Origin: Planctomonas psychrotolerans
GTDB lineage: Bacteria > Actinomycetota > Actinomycetes > Actinomycetales > Microbacteriaceae
NCBI RefSeq assembly: GCF_008642235.1
Contig: NZ_SJEV01000001.1
Span: 496,001 to 560,000, forward strand
DNA length: 64,000 bases
Direction of reading: 5' to 3'
Positions 53,469 to 62,573 of the stretch are shown one piece after another. Positions within the stretch are counted from its first letter, which is position 1, and each line of letters starts with the position of its first letter. The notes beneath the pieces were generated by a model. It was not told the origin of the DNA. It made no database searches and saw only the letters and a list, made by a program, of their open reading frames with translations. The translations under genes and the position numbers were made by a program.

Positions 53469-54539
53469 TCAGCCGGTGGAGCCGTTCCAGTCGCGGTAGG
53501 GGTCCCACCCGCCCGGCGAGTCGTACGGTGCGCCATCGACGGTGACCGCGCTTCCGGCACCCGCGGGCCCGCCCGCGGCCGCGGGGACGACGACGCCGAT
53601 GCGGCGGAACCCGTCGGGCAGCGCCCCCGAAGCCGGGAACGTCGCGAGCAGAGCGTGGTCCTCGCCGCCGGCGTAGACCAGTCCTCGCGCAAAGTCGGCG
53701 AGTGACGGGTGGGCGGCGGCCACGGCGCGCACGTCATCGTCCAGAGCCGCCGACGAGAGGTCGATGCCCACTGCGCTCGCCTCGGCGATGCGGGACGCAT
53801 CGAGCAGGAGACCGTCGGAGACGTCGAGCATGGCGGTCGCACCCGCATCCGCCGCCTCGGGTCCGCGGTGAATGGGCGGCGTCGGCGCCAGCTGCGCGTC
53901 GAGCACGGCCGGGTAGCGGCGTCGGAGCGCGCGGCCGAGGTCGGCACTCGGCTCGGGCGGCGTGCTTCCGTCTCCCGACGTCACGGCCTCGGTGAACAGC
54001 AGGCGGATTCCCGCGCCGGCCATCCCGAGCGCCCCGGCCACCGCGACGACGTCGCCCGTCCGCGCGCCGGATCGGAGCACGGGCGCGCGGCCCTGCAGGT
54101 CGCCGAACGCGGTGACGACGATGGTGAGGGTGTCGGACACGGACAGATCACCGCCCACCACTCCGCATCCGTCGGCGAGGGCGGTCACACCGTCGCGCAG
54201 GCCGTCGGCGAACTGCTCGAGCCACTCGACGGACGTGCTGCGCGGCACGGCGAGCGCCACCACGAGCGATGTGGGCACCGCCCCCATCGCGGCGACGTCG
54301 GCCAGGTTCGACGCGGCCGCCTTCACGCCGAGGTCGTGTGCCGTCGACCACGCGAGGCGGAAGTCCGGCCCGTGGATCATCATGTCGGTGGTCACCACGA
54401 AGCGTCCGTCGGGGGCCGCGAGAACGGCGGCGTCGTCGCCCGGGCCCACCAGCGTGGTGGTCGCGGCGGGCAGTCGCGGGAAGATGCGCGCGAGGGCGGC
54501 ACGCTCGCCCACCGTGCCGAGCGTGTTCTTCGAGGTCAC
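53469..54539 (-). CDS. thiL: Thiamine-monophosphate kinase
   Basis: Phosphorylates thiamine monophosphate to the diphosphate cofactor. The 356-residue PurM-fold enzyme shows LVGPGDDAAVLAAP, VVTTDMMIHGPDFR, AHDLGVKAAASNLADVAAMG, CGVVGGDLS, AMLDVSDGLLLDASRIA, and YAGGEDHALLA. GTG at 54539 chosen because it matches the family start (TSKNTLGTVGERA); upstream readings overlap the divergent lipoprotein gene. Confidence 0.94.
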   Translation of the reverse strand: MTSKNTLGTVGERAALARIFPRLPAATTTLVGPGDDAAVLAAPDGRFVVTTDMMIHGPDFRLAWSTAHDLGVKAAASNLADVAAMGAVPTSLVVALAVPRSTSVEWLEQFADGLRDGVTALADGCGVVGGDLSVSDTLTIVVTAFGDLQGRAPVLRSGARTGDVVAVAGALGMAGAGIRLLFTEAVTSGDGSTPPEPSADLGRALRRRYPAVLDAQLAPTPPIHRGPEAADAGATAMLDVSDGLLLDASRIAEASAVGIDLSSAALDDDVRAVAAAHPSLADFARGLVYAGGEDHALLATFPASGALPDGFRRIGVVVPAAAGGPAGAGSAVTVDGAPYDSPGGWDPYRDWNGSTG

Positions 54540-54562
54540 GCGTCCACGGTAGCCTGAAAGGG

Positions 54563-55093
54563 ATGAAGCCTCCCCGCCGTTCCGCTCGAACGCGGGCCGG
54601 AAAGTCCCGTCTCCTGCCGCTGTTCGGTGCACTGTGCGGCGTCACGCTGCTGTCGGCGTGCACCTCCGCGGTGCCGATGGAGGCCGCCGAGGACGCCACC
54701 GATCCGGACTGCGCCGCGGTGATCGTGCGTCTGCCCGTTGAGGTGGCCGACCTCGCCATCCGGGAGACCGACGCGCAGGCGACCGCAGCGTGGGGCGACC
54801 CCGCGAAGGCTCTGCTGCGGTGCGGCGTGACGCCGCCGGGGCCCACCACCGACCGCTGCTTCGGCATCGACGGCATCGACTGGGTGCAGGACGCCTCCCG
54901 CACCCCGCTCAACACGTACACCACCTACGGCCGTGTGCCGGCGGTCGAGGTGTTCGTCGACGAGACGCCGGGCAGCGGGGTGTCCGCCTCCTCGGTGCTG
55001 ATCGGGTTGACGGATGCGGTGGGCACGATCGACCCCACCGGCGGCTGCACCGACCCCGAGATCGTCGCGCCGTCGGAGACTCCCGCACCCTAG
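54563..55093 (+). CDS. DUF3515 family lipoprotein
   Basis: A 176-residue secreted lipoprotein of DUF3515, an actinobacterial family of unknown function commonly adjacent to ddl and thiL. N-terminal signal: Arg/Lys-rich n-region, LLPLFGALCGVTLL, then lipobox LSAC with the modified Cys at residue 33. The mature part has paired cysteines (CAAV, LRCGV, DRCFG, GGCTD) that could form disulphides. ATG at 54563; AAAGGG directly before it. Divergent from thiL and convergent with ddl across a large repeat cluster. Confidence 0.88.
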   Translation: MKPPRRSARTRAGKSRLLPLFGALCGVTLLSACTSAVPMEAAEDATDPDCAAVIVRLPVEVADLAIRETDAQATAAWGDPAKALLRCGVTPPGPTTDRCFGIDGIDWVQDASRTPLNTYTTYGRVPAVEVFVDETPGSGVSASSVLIGLTDAVGTIDPTGGCTDPEIVAPSETPAP

Positions 55094-55124
55094 GGGTTGC
55101 GGCGTCGGCGCTGCTTGTCCGTCT

Positions 55125-55555
55125 CGTCCCTTCGACGGGCTCAGGGACCGTGGGCGGCGTCCCTTCGACAGGCAAAGGGACCGTGGGGACGCGTCGGTGG
55201 ATACGGTCGCTGAGCGTGTCGAAGCGACGTTCCCGCGCCTCCCGTCCCTTCGACAGGCTCAGGGACCGCCCTTCGACAGGCTCAGGGACCATGGAGAACA
55301 GACCCGTGGATCGCTCGACGCGTGCCAACGCTCGGAACCGAGCGGAGGGCGGCGCCGGAGGGCTCGGGGGTCGGTGGGCATCTATGGGCGGAGCCCTGCG
55401 GCGCCGCCCGCCGCGGACACGGCTACGAGACGAGACCATCGCCCGAGGCGAGGGAAGCGTCCCTTCGACAGGCTCAGGGACCGCCCTTCGACAGGCTCAG
55501 GGACCGCCCTTCGACAGGCTCAGGGACCGCCCTTCGACAGGCTCAAGGACCGGGG
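55125..55555. repeat. Large hairpin-repeat cluster between the lipoprotein gene and ddl
   Basis: About ten copies in mixed orientation fill the 462-bp gap. Near the ddl end four copies are in tandem at a 23-nt period (about 55458-55553). A single copy at 55206-55228 has arms GTCGCT/AGCGAC, a variant changed on both sides of the stem. The stretch 55300-55450 between the two groups has no recognisable feature. The last copy stops directly before the ddl stop codon. Confidence 0.92.
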
Positions 55556-56677
55556 TCAGGCGGCGGGGACCGGGACGCGGCGGGGCTTCGCCCGCTTCAG
55601 CGCCACATCGATGAGCTCGTCGAGCAAAGCCGGGTAGCTGAGGCCCGACGCTTCCCAGCACTTGGGGAACATCGAGATCGGCGTGAACCCCGGCATCGTG
55701 TTCACCTCGTTGATCACGAAGCCGTCGGCAGTGAGGAAGAAATCCACGCGGGCGAGACCCTGCGCGTCGATGGCTTCGAACGCGCGCACCGAGAGCTCCT
55801 GCATCTCGGCGAGCTCGGCCGCAGAGATATCCGCGGGACAGACGAGGTCGATGCCGGGCGCATCCAGGTACTTCGCGTCGAAGTCGTAGAACTCGCGCCC
55901 CGACACCACGATCTCGCCGGCGACGGATGCGCGTGGCGCCTCCCCGGGCCGTCCGCCCAGCACGGCGCACTCCACCTCGCGGCCGACCATCGCGCCCTCG
56001 ATGAGCACCTTGTCGTCTTCGGCGAACGCGATGCGCATGGCGTCATCCAGCTCGTCCGGGCGCGAGACCTTGCTCACGCCCACGCTCGATCCGGCACGGG
56101 CGGGCTTCACGAACACCGGCGAGCCGAGGGCCGCCGCGCGGGTGCGCACCGCCTCCGGGTCGTCCTGCCACTCGCGGTCGAGCACGGTGGTCCACGGCGC
56201 GACCGAGATACCCGCGGCGGCCAGTACCGTCTTGGTGAAGTGCTTGTCCATGCCGAGGGCGGAAGCCAGCACACCCGACCCCACGTAGGGCAGGCCCAGC
56301 AGCTCGAGCTTCCCCTGCACCGTGCCGTCCTCGCCGAAGGGGCCGTGCAGGATGGGGAAGACCACGTCGATGTCGCCGAGCGAGCGGCGGGTGCCGTCAG
56401 CATCCGTCACCGCGAGCTCGCGCGTCGCCGTGCTGTCGGGCCACACGATGCGGGTGCCGTTGTCGACGACGTTGGGCAGGTCGATGGCGTCGAGAGCGAA
56501 GCGCTGCGGGTCGTCCTCCTGCAGGGTGAATGCGCCGTCGCGGGTGATGCCGATCGGGATCACCGAGTAGCGCTCACGGTCGATGGCGCCCAGCACCCCT
56601 CCCGCGGTGGCGCAGCTGATCGAGTGCTCGCTCGACGGTCCGCCGAACAGCAGCGCAACGGTGATCTTTTCTGACAT
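55556..56677 (-). CDS. ddl: D-alanine-D-alanine ligase
   Basis: Makes the D-Ala-D-Ala dipeptide of peptidoglycan. The 373-residue ATP-grasp enzyme shows FGGPSSEHSIS near the start, VFPILHGPFGEDGTVQG, PVFVKPARAGSSVGVSKV, YDFDAKYL, ARVDFFL, and NEVNTMPGFTPISMFPKCW. The Tyr in YDFDAKY and the Phe/Tyr pattern indicate a D-Ala rather than D-Lac type (inference). ATG at 56677, 3 nt after the gpsA stop. Part of leuC-leuD-murA-plsC-gpsA-ddl. Confidence 0.95.
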   Translation of the reverse strand: MSEKITVALLFGGPSSEHSISCATAGGVLGAIDRERYSVIPIGITRDGAFTLQEDDPQRFALDAIDLPNVVDNGTRIVWPDSTATRELAVTDADGTRRSLGDIDVVFPILHGPFGEDGTVQGKLELLGLPYVGSGVLASALGMDKHFTKTVLAAAGISVAPWTTVLDREWQDDPEAVRTRAAALGSPVFVKPARAGSSVGVSKVSRPDELDDAMRIAFAEDDKVLIEGAMVGREVECAVLGGRPGEAPRASVAGEIVVSGREFYDFDAKYLDAPGIDLVCPADISAAELAEMQELSVRAFEAIDAQGLARVDFFLTADGFVINEVNTMPGFTPISMFPKCWEASGLSYPALLDELIDVALKRAKPRRVPVPAA

Positions 56678-56680
56678 GTC

Positions 56681-57706
56681 TCATTCCCCCTGGGGCGTGT
56701 CGGAGTCGGTCGTGAGGTGCGGGGCGAGGTCTCGCGGTGCGAGGGTGCCGTCCAGCACCTGGCGCACCTGCTCGGCGATGGGCATGGACACCCCTCGCGC
56801 GGCGGCGAGCTCGAGGATGGGCGCGACGGAGGCGAGCCCCTCGGCGGTCTGCTGCATGGTGTTCACGACGTCGGAGAAGCTGTAACCCTGACCGAGCAGG
56901 CGTCCGGCCGTGTTGTTGCGGGAGAGCGACGACTCGCAGGTGGCGATGAGGTCGCCGAGGCCGGCGAGGCCGGCGAGCGTCTCGGGACGGGCGCCGTAGG
57001 CGACGGCGAACTCGGTCATCTCCGCCAGCCCGCGCGTGATGATCGACGCCTTCGTGTTCTCGCCGTAGCCCACGCCGTCGACGATGCCGATGGCCACGGC
57101 GACGAGGTTCTTCAGCACACCACCGAATTCGGTGCCGATCACGTCGGTGTTCACGAACGACCGGAAGTACGGGTTCGACGCGACGACCGCCACCGCGTGG
57201 GCCGTGACCATGCTGCTCGACGACACCACCGCGGCGGTCGGCTGCTGCTTCGCGATCTCGAGGGCGAGGTTCGGGCCGGATGCCACCGCGATGCGCGCGG
57301 GATCGATGGACAGCGTCTGCTCGATGACCTGGCTCATCCGCAGCAGGGTGCCGCGTTCCACGCCCTTCATGAGGCTGACGACGATGGCGTCGTCGGGGAT
57401 GTGGGATGCCGCGTCCTCGAGGTTGGCGCGGAGCACCTGACTCGGCACCGACACGTACACCTGGGTGGCGTCGCGGAGCACCTCGTCGAGGAACGGGCTG
57501 GACCGCAGGTTGCGGGGCAGGTTGATGCCCGGGAGGTAGTCGCTGTTGCGCTTGCTGATGGTGATCTCGTGCGCGAGTTCCGGTCGACGGGCCCACAGCG
57601 TGACCGGGCGTCCACCGTCGGCGAGCACCTTCGCGAAGGTCGTGCCCCAGCTGCCCGCGCCAAGCACAACGATCTTCTCGGGTCGCCCGCTCGGGAGGTT
57701 ACTCAA
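56681..57706 (-). CDS. gpsA: Glycerol-3-phosphate dehydrogenase (NAD(P)+)
   Basis: Reduces dihydroxyacetone phosphate to sn-glycerol 3-phosphate for phospholipids. The 341-residue enzyme has the Rossmann motif VLGAGSWGTTFAKVLAD, SLMKGVERGT, ASGPNLALEIA, and the catalytic Lys in GVLKNLVAVAIGI, followed by GLAGLGDLIATC. The start is a TTG at 57706 that overlaps the plsC stop (TTGAGTAA), so it is probably translationally coupled. plsC next to gpsA places two phospholipid steps side by side. Confidence 0.94.
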   Translation of the reverse strand: MSNLPSGRPEKIVVLGAGSWGTTFAKVLADGGRPVTLWARRPELAHEITISKRNSDYLPGINLPRNLRSSPFLDEVLRDATQVYVSVPSQVLRANLEDAASHIPDDAIVVSLMKGVERGTLLRMSQVIEQTLSIDPARIAVASGPNLALEIAKQQPTAAVVSSSSMVTAHAVAVVASNPYFRSFVNTDVIGTEFGGVLKNLVAVAIGIVDGVGYGENTKASIITRGLAEMTEFAVAYGARPETLAGLAGLGDLIATCESSLSRNNTAGRLLGQGYSFSDVVNTMQQTAEGLASVAPILELAAARGVSMPIAEQVRQVLDGTLAPRDLAPHLTTDSDTPQGE

Positions 57707-58517
57707 ACCGTCCGGTCTCTTTCTGGTTGTTGGCCTTCGGATTCCACCGCTCCGACGGGGCCTTCTCGCCCCGCAAGTCCTCGAGGAGCGCGGTGATGGC
57801 ATCCATGACGACGGTTGTCGCCGCGTTGAGAGTAGCGGAATCGAGCGGCCGATCGCGGTAGGCGGACAGGTCCACCGCCTCGCCGAACTTCACGTCGATG
57901 GTCTTCGGCGGCAGCAGGTGCAGCTTCTTCGAGTAGCGCCCCATCAACTGCTGCGTCCCCCAGTGCGCGACGGGCACGAGGGGGATGTTCTGCTCCAGCG
58001 CGATGCGCACCGCACCGGTCTTGCCCCGCATCGGCCACAGGTCGGGATCACGGGTGAGCGATCCCTCGGGGTAGACGATGAGCAGGCGCCCCTCCTCGAC
58101 CAGCCGGCGCGCGGCCGTGAGCGGCTCGCTCCCCCGCACCGTGCCCGCGCGCTCCACCGGGATCTGGCCGGATGCGCGGAGGAGTCCGCCCAGCACGGGA
58201 ACCGTGAAAAGATCGGCCTTCGCGAGGAACCGCGGCGCGCGACCGAGCCGCCACACCACGTGCCCCATCACGACGGGGTCGATCTCGCTGTAGTGGTTGG
58301 GCGCGAGTACGAACGCACCCTCCCGCGGCATCCGGTGCGCGTCGTGCACGCGGTAGCGCGTGGCCGTGCCGAAAATCGGTTCTGCGATCGCGGCGAGGAA
58401 CCAGAAAATCGAGGGCTTGCGCTTCTCGTCGGTCCAGCGCGGGCGCCGCACCTTATCCTTCGCGCGATCCTTCGTCGGGCGCCGACGTCGTGAGCCCTGT
58501 GGTGTGACTTCGGCCAC
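57699..58517 (-). CDS. plsC: 1-acyl-sn-glycerol-3-phosphate acyltransferase family protein
   Basis: Acylates lysophosphatidic acid to phosphatidic acid, the substrate of CdsA. The 272-residue protein has a basic N-terminus, one hydrophobic segment (IFWFLAAIAEPIFG), the HX4D motif NHYSEID (about residue 74), and the glycerol-phosphate-binding VYPEGSLTRD. ATG at 58517, 7 nt after the murA stop. Similar actinobacterial acyltransferases of this family may accept other substrates, so the exact acceptor is inferred from neighbours. Confidence 0.9.
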   Translation of the reverse strand: MAEVTPQGSRRRRPTKDRAKDKVRRPRWTDEKRKPSIFWFLAAIAEPIFGTATRYRVHDAHRMPREGAFVLAPNHYSEIDPVVMGHVVWRLGRAPRFLAKADLFTVPVLGGLLRASGQIPVERAGTVRGSEPLTAARRLVEEGRLLIVYPEGSLTRDPDLWPMRGKTGAVRIALEQNIPLVPVAHWGTQQLMGRYSKKLHLLPPKTIDVKFGEAVDLSAYRDRPLDSATLNAATTVVMDAITALLEDLRGEKAPSERWNPKANNQKETGRFE

Positions 58518-58524
58518 GTGCCGC

Positions 58525-59898
58525 TTAGCTCTCGAGAACGAAGTCGGCCCCGAGCTGTTCCAGCTTCTGGATGAAGTTCTCGTAGCCGCGGCTGATGATG
58601 CCCACGTTGCTCACGGTCGACGTACCCTCGGCGGAGAGCGCGGCGATGAGGTGACTGAAGCCGCCTCGGAGGTCGGGAACCACGATGTCGGCGCCGTGCA
58701 GCTTCGACGGCCCGGAGATCACGGCGGAGTGGTTGAAGTTGCGCTGGCCGAAGCGGCACGGCTGACCGCCCAGGCACTCCTTGTGGATCTGGATGGTCGC
58801 GCCCATCTCCACGAGCGCGTCCACGAACCCGAATCGCTGCTCGTACACGGTCTCGTGCACGATCGATACGCCCTTGGCGCGGGTGAGGGCGACCACGAGG
58901 GGCTGCTGCCAGTCGGTCATGAAGCCGGGGTGCACGTCCGTCTCGATGACCACGGGCTTCAGCTCGCCACCGGGGTGGTAGAAGCGGATGCCGTCGTCCT
59001 CGATGTCGAACGCGCCGCCGACCTTGCGGAACACGTTGAGGAAGGTGGTCATCTCCTGCTGACGCGCGCCACCGACGAACACGTCGCCGTTGGTCGCGAG
59101 CGCGGCGGAGGCCCAGCTGGCCGCCTCGTTCCGGTCGAAGAGCGCACGGTGCGTGTAGCCCTCGAGGCGCTCGACGCCCTCGATGCGGATGACCCGGTCG
59201 GTGTCGACCGAGATGATCGCGCCCATCTTCTGCAGGATGTTGATGAGATCCATGATCTCCGGCTCGATGGCCGCACCCTTGAGTTCGGTGATGCCCTCGG
59301 CCCGCACCGCGGTGAGGAGCACCTGCTCGGTGGCGCCGACGCTCGGGTACGGCAGCTCGACCTTGGTGCCCTTGAGGCCGTTGGGTGCCGACATCCGGAT
59401 GCCGCTCGGCTGCTTCTCGACGACCGCGCCGAAGTTGCGCAGCACCTCGAGGTGGTAGTCGATGGGGCGGTCGCCGATGCGGCAGCCGCCGAGGTCGGGG
59501 ATGAACGCTTCGCCGAGGCGGTGCAGCAGCGGGCCGCAGAAGAGGATCGGAATGCGGCTGGAACCGGCGTGGGCGTCGATCTCGGCGAAGTGCGCGCTCT
59601 CGACCGCGCTGGGGTCGAGGACGAGCTCGCCCTCCTCCGTGCCGTTGGTGATCTTCACTCCGTGGATCTCGAGCAGGCTGGAGACCACGCGCACGTCGCT
59701 GATGTCGGGCACGTCGCGCAGGATGCTGGGGCTCTCGCCGAGGAGGGCGGCGACCATCGCCTTGGTGACGAGGTTCTTCGCACCCTTGAGCTCGATCCGG
59801 CCGATCAAAGGCTGACCGCCATGGATGGTGATCTTGTCACCGAGGAGTCCCACGCTGGCACCCGCCCTGTTCGCGTCCTGCAGTAGAGAAGTAGTCAC
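58525..59898 (-). CDS. murA: UDP-N-acetylglucosamine 1-carboxyvinyltransferase
   Basis: First committed step of peptidoglycan synthesis, transferring enolpyruvate from PEP. The 457-residue EPSP-synthase-fold enzyme has IELKGAKNLVTKAMVA (the KGAKN lysine), the active-site Cys in DLGGCRIGDRPID (Cys present, so the target of fosfomycin is retained), GTKVELPYPSVGATEQVLLTAV, and VPDLRGGFSHLIAALSAEG. A 15-residue N-terminal tail precedes the fold. ATG at 59898, 1 nt after the leuD stop. Confidence 0.94.
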   Translation of the reverse strand: MTTSLLQDANRAGASVGLLGDKITIHGGQPLIGRIELKGAKNLVTKAMVAALLGESPSILRDVPDISDVRVVSSLLEIHGVKITNGTEEGELVLDPSAVESAHFAEIDAHAGSSRIPILFCGPLLHRLGEAFIPDLGGCRIGDRPIDYHLEVLRNFGAVVEKQPSGIRMSAPNGLKGTKVELPYPSVGATEQVLLTAVRAEGITELKGAAIEPEIMDLINILQKMGAIISVDTDRVIRIEGVERLEGYTHRALFDRNEAASWASAALATNGDVFVGGARQQEMTTFLNVFRKVGGAFDIEDDGIRFYHPGGELKPVVIETDVHPGFMTDWQQPLVVALTRAKGVSIVHETVYEQRFGFVDALVEMGATIQIHKECLGGQPCRFGQRNFNHSAVISGPSKLHGADIVVPDLRGGFSHLIAALSAEGTSTVSNVGIISRGYENFIQKLEQLGADFVLES

Positions 59899-59899
59899 G

Positions 59900-60496
59900 C
59901 TATTTCACCGGCAATGTCTTGGGCCGCCAGTTTTCCCGGCGGGATTCGAATTCTGTGATGCGCTCTTCGTCGCGCAGGGTGAGGCCGATGTCATCCAGGC
60001 CCTCGATCAGTCGCCACCGAGTGTAATCGTCGATGGAGAAAGGCACGGACAGCGCGCCGATCGTGGCGACGCGCTCCACGAGGTCGATGGTGATCTCGGT
60101 TCCGGGATGGGCCTCGAGCTCGTCCCAGAGGCGTACTGCGTCCTCTTCGGAGATCTGACCGGCGAGCAGGCCCTGCTTGCCGGAGTTGCCGCGGAAGATG
60201 TCGCCGAAGCGGGGGCTGAGCACGGCCCGGAAGCCGAAGTCGCGCAGCGCCCACACCGCGTGCTCGCGGGACGAGCCGGTACCGAAGTCGGCGCCGGCGA
60301 CGAGCACGGACGCGCCCGAGTACGCAGGTCGGTTGAGCACGAAGTCGGGATCCTGCCGCCACGAGTAGAACAGTGCGTCCTCGAAGCCGGTCTTGGTGAC
60401 GCGCTTCAGGAACACGGCGGGGATGATCTGGTCGGTGTCGACGTCGGAGCGACGGAGCGGTGCGCCGACGCCCGAGAAGCGGGTGAACTTTTCCAT
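59900..60496 (-). CDS. leuD: 3-isopropylmalate dehydratase small subunit
   Basis: Small subunit of isopropylmalate isomerase in leucine synthesis; pairs with LeuC. The 198-residue protein has [35 protein letters not shown], and [15 protein letters not shown]. Its ATG overlaps the leuC stop by one base (TGATG). Followed directly by murA, an unusual partner for leucine genes outside relatives of this organism. Confidence 0.96.
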   Translation of the reverse strand: MEKFTRFSGVGAPLRRSDVDTDQIIPAVFLKRVTKTGFEDALFYSWRQDPDFVLNRPAYSGASVLVAGADFGTGSSREHAVWALRDFGFRAVLSPRFGDIFRGNSGKQGLLAGQISEEDAVRLWDELEAHPGTEITIDLVERVATIGALSVPFSIDDYTRWRLIEGLDDIGLTLRDEERITEFESRRENWRPKTLPVK

Positions 60497-62013
60497 CAGA
60501 CGTTCGCTCCCTGGCGTGCGTTCCGCAGCGTCCCGTTCTGCTCTGCGGCATCCTGCTGCGCCGCGGCCTCGTCGATCGCGTTCGGGTCGACGAAGGTGTC
60601 GGCATCCGCGTTGACGAGATCCCAGGGGCTAGAGAGGGTGCCGCGGATGGCGGTGGCCGCCGCGACGAGCGGGGAGACGAGGTGGGTGCGCCCGCCCTTG
60701 CCCTGCCGACCCTCGAAGTTGCGGTTGCTGGTGGAGGCGCACCGCTCCCCCGGGGCGAGCTGGTCGGGGTTCATGCCGAGGCACATCGAGCATCCGGCGA
60801 ATCGCCACTCCCCGCCGAAGTCGGTGACGATCTTGTCGAGGCCCTCGGCCTCGGCCTCGATGCGCACGCGGGCCGAGCCCGGAACGACCATGACGCGCAC
60901 GCCGTCGGCCTTCTTCTGGCCAGCGATGATCGAGGTGAAGGCGCGGAGGTCTTCGATGCGGCTGTTGGTGCAGGAGCCCATGAACACCGCGTCGACCGCG
61001 ATGTCCTTCATCGGGGTGCCTGCGGCGATGTCCATGTACTCGAGCGCGCGCTCGGCCGCGGCACGGCTGTTGGGGTCGGTAATCTCGGCCGGGTTCGGCA
61101 CCGACTCGCTGAGCGAAACGCCCTGCCCGGGGTTCGTGCCCCAGGTGACGAACGGCTCGAGCTCGTCAGCGTCGAGGAACACCTCGGCGTCGAAGACGGC
61201 GTCGTCGTCGGTGGCGAGCGTGTCCCAGTAGGCGACGGCGGCATCCCAGTCCTCGCCCTGAGGAGCGTGCGGGCGGCCGTGGAGGTAGTCGTAGGTGATC
61301 GCGTCGGGCGCGACCATGCCCGCGCGGGCGCCGGCCTCGATCGACATGTTGCAGATGGTCATCCGGCCCTCCATGGAGAGCGAGCGGATAGCGCTGCCGC
61401 GGTATTCGAGCACGTAGCCCTGACCGCCGCCGGTGCCGATCTTGGCGATCACGGCGAGGATGATGTCCTTCGCACTCACGCCGGGGCGCAGTTCGCCCTC
61501 GACCGTGATGGCCATGGTCTTGAACGGCGTGAGCGGCAGGGTCTGCGTGGCGAGCACATGCTCGACCTCGCTGGTGCCGATCCCGAACGCCATCGCCCCG
61601 AACGCGCCGTGGGTGGAGGTGTGCGAGTCGCCGCAGACCACCGTGATGCCCGGCATCGTGAGGCCGAGCTGCGGGCCGACCACGTGCACGATGCCCTGCT
61701 CGATGTCGCCGAGGGAGTGGAGGCGGACGCCGAACTCCTTCGCATTGCGGCGCAGGGTCTCGATCTGGGTGCGGCTGGTCAGGTCGGCGATGGGCCGGTC
61801 GATGGCCAGTGTGGGGGTGTTGTGGTCCTCGGTCGCGATGGTGAGATCGGGGCGGCGCACCGGGCGGCCTGCCATGCGGAGACCATCGAACGCCTGCGGG
61901 CTGGTGACCTCGTGCACGAGATGGAGGTCGATGTAGAGGAGGTCCGGGGCACCGTCTTCACCCTTGGCGACCAGGTGGTCGTCCCACACTTTCTCGGCAA
62001 GCGTCTTACCCAT
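60496..62013 (-). CDS. leuC: 3-isopropylmalate dehydratase large subunit
   Basis: Iron-sulphur isomerase subunit converting 2- to 3-isopropylmalate. The 505-residue aconitase-family protein shows [28 protein letters not shown], and the three 4Fe-4S cysteines in [13 protein letters not shown] and [13 protein letters not shown]. Start is ATG 62013 (AGGG 5 nt upstream) or ATG 62016; a TTG at 62025 is less likely. A good -10 box lies about 33 nt upstream. First gene of a leuCD-murA-plsC-gpsA-ddl transcription unit. Confidence 0.95.
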   Translation of the reverse strand: MGKTLAEKVWDDHLVAKGEDGAPDLLYIDLHLVHEVTSPQAFDGLRMAGRPVRRPDLTIATEDHNTPTLAIDRPIADLTSRTQIETLRRNAKEFGVRLHSLGDIEQGIVHVVGPQLGLTMPGITVVCGDSHTSTHGAFGAMAFGIGTSEVEHVLATQTLPLTPFKTMAITVEGELRPGVSAKDIILAVIAKIGTGGGQGYVLEYRGSAIRSLSMEGRMTICNMSIEAGARAGMVAPDAITYDYLHGRPHAPQGEDWDAAVAYWDTLATDDDAVFDAEVFLDADELEPFVTWGTNPGQGVSLSESVPNPAEITDPNSRAAAERALEYMDIAAGTPMKDIAVDAVFMGSCTNSRIEDLRAFTSIIAGQKKADGVRVMVVPGSARVRIEAEAEGLDKIVTDFGGEWRFAGCSMCLGMNPDQLAPGERCASTSNRNFEGRQGKGGRTHLVSPLVAAATAIRGTLSSPWDLVNADADTFVDPNAIDEAAAQQDAAEQNGTLRNARQGANV

Positions 62014-62045
62014 CATCACCCTCAACTGTTGGAACCAATCCCACG

Positions 62046-62072
62046 ATTCTACCGTCGGTCGAGAAATGCCAA
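62046..62072 (-). promoter_or_regulatory. Candidate promoter of leuC
   Basis: Minus strand: TTGGCA (5 of 6 to TTGACA), 15-nt spacer, TAGAAT (5 of 6 to TATAAT). The boxes are excellent but the spacer is 2 nt short. Transcription would start near 62039, giving a leader of about 25 nt. Confidence 0.45.
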
Positions 62073-62127
62073 CCGCGACGCCCTGCGCACTATTCCGTCG
62101 GCCGTCGCGTTGCCGGTGCTCGCGCCG

Positions 62128-62176
62128 CCCTTTTCGTCAATCGCGGCAGCAGGAGGGGCGGCGATTGACGAAAGGG
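62128..62176. repeat. Strong inverted repeat upstream of leuC
   Basis: A 16-bp stem (62128-62144 with 62161-62176; one bulged T) around a 16-nt loop: arms CCCTTTTCGTCAATCGC and GCGATTGACGAAAGGG. It has no homology to the dispersed repeats and no T-tract in either direction. It lies about 55 nt upstream of the leuC promoter candidate and may be an operator or a long-range terminator for the FHA gene. The stretch 62177-62286 shows nothing else. Confidence 0.85.
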
Positions 62177-62286
62177 ACAGCGGCAGCGATCGACAGGGCG
62201 GCGGACGACTGAAACGGGCGCGGTCCGGCGGCACCTCCACGTCACGCAGCCACACGCTCCGGAGCACGCGGGGTGACGCAGCCATA

Positions 62287-62549
62287 CGATCCCTGAGCTC
62301 GTCGAAGGGAGGCACGCGCGGGAATGTCTATTCGACAGGCTCAGGGACCTCGGGGGGGATCGTCCATACGGTCCCTGAGCACGTCGAAGGGACGCAGGAC
62401 ACGGGAAACGCCCCTTCGACAGGCTCAGGGACCGGGAGGGAACCGTGCATGAGGTCCCTGAGCTCGCGGGGTGACGTAGCCACACGGTGCCTGAGCTCGT
62501 CGAAGGGACGCAGGAAACGGGATACGCCCCTTCGACAGGCTCAGGGACC
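62287..62549. repeat. Hairpin-repeat cluster after the FHA gene
   Basis: Six to seven copies in alternating orientation, including some degenerate ones (for example TGCCTGAGCTCGTCGAAGGGAC near 62489-62512 and an element with the core truncated near 62454-62472). The cluster ends 25 bp before the FHA stop and is directly downstream of that gene's 3' end. Confidence 0.9.
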
Positions 62550-62573
62550 GAGGGTGGACCGTGAGGGCGGCGG

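Noticed and set aside
58525-59898. Fosfomycin-resistant Asp-type MurA
   Set aside because: The active-site loop reads DLGGCRIG, so the Cys that fosfomycin alkylates is retained.
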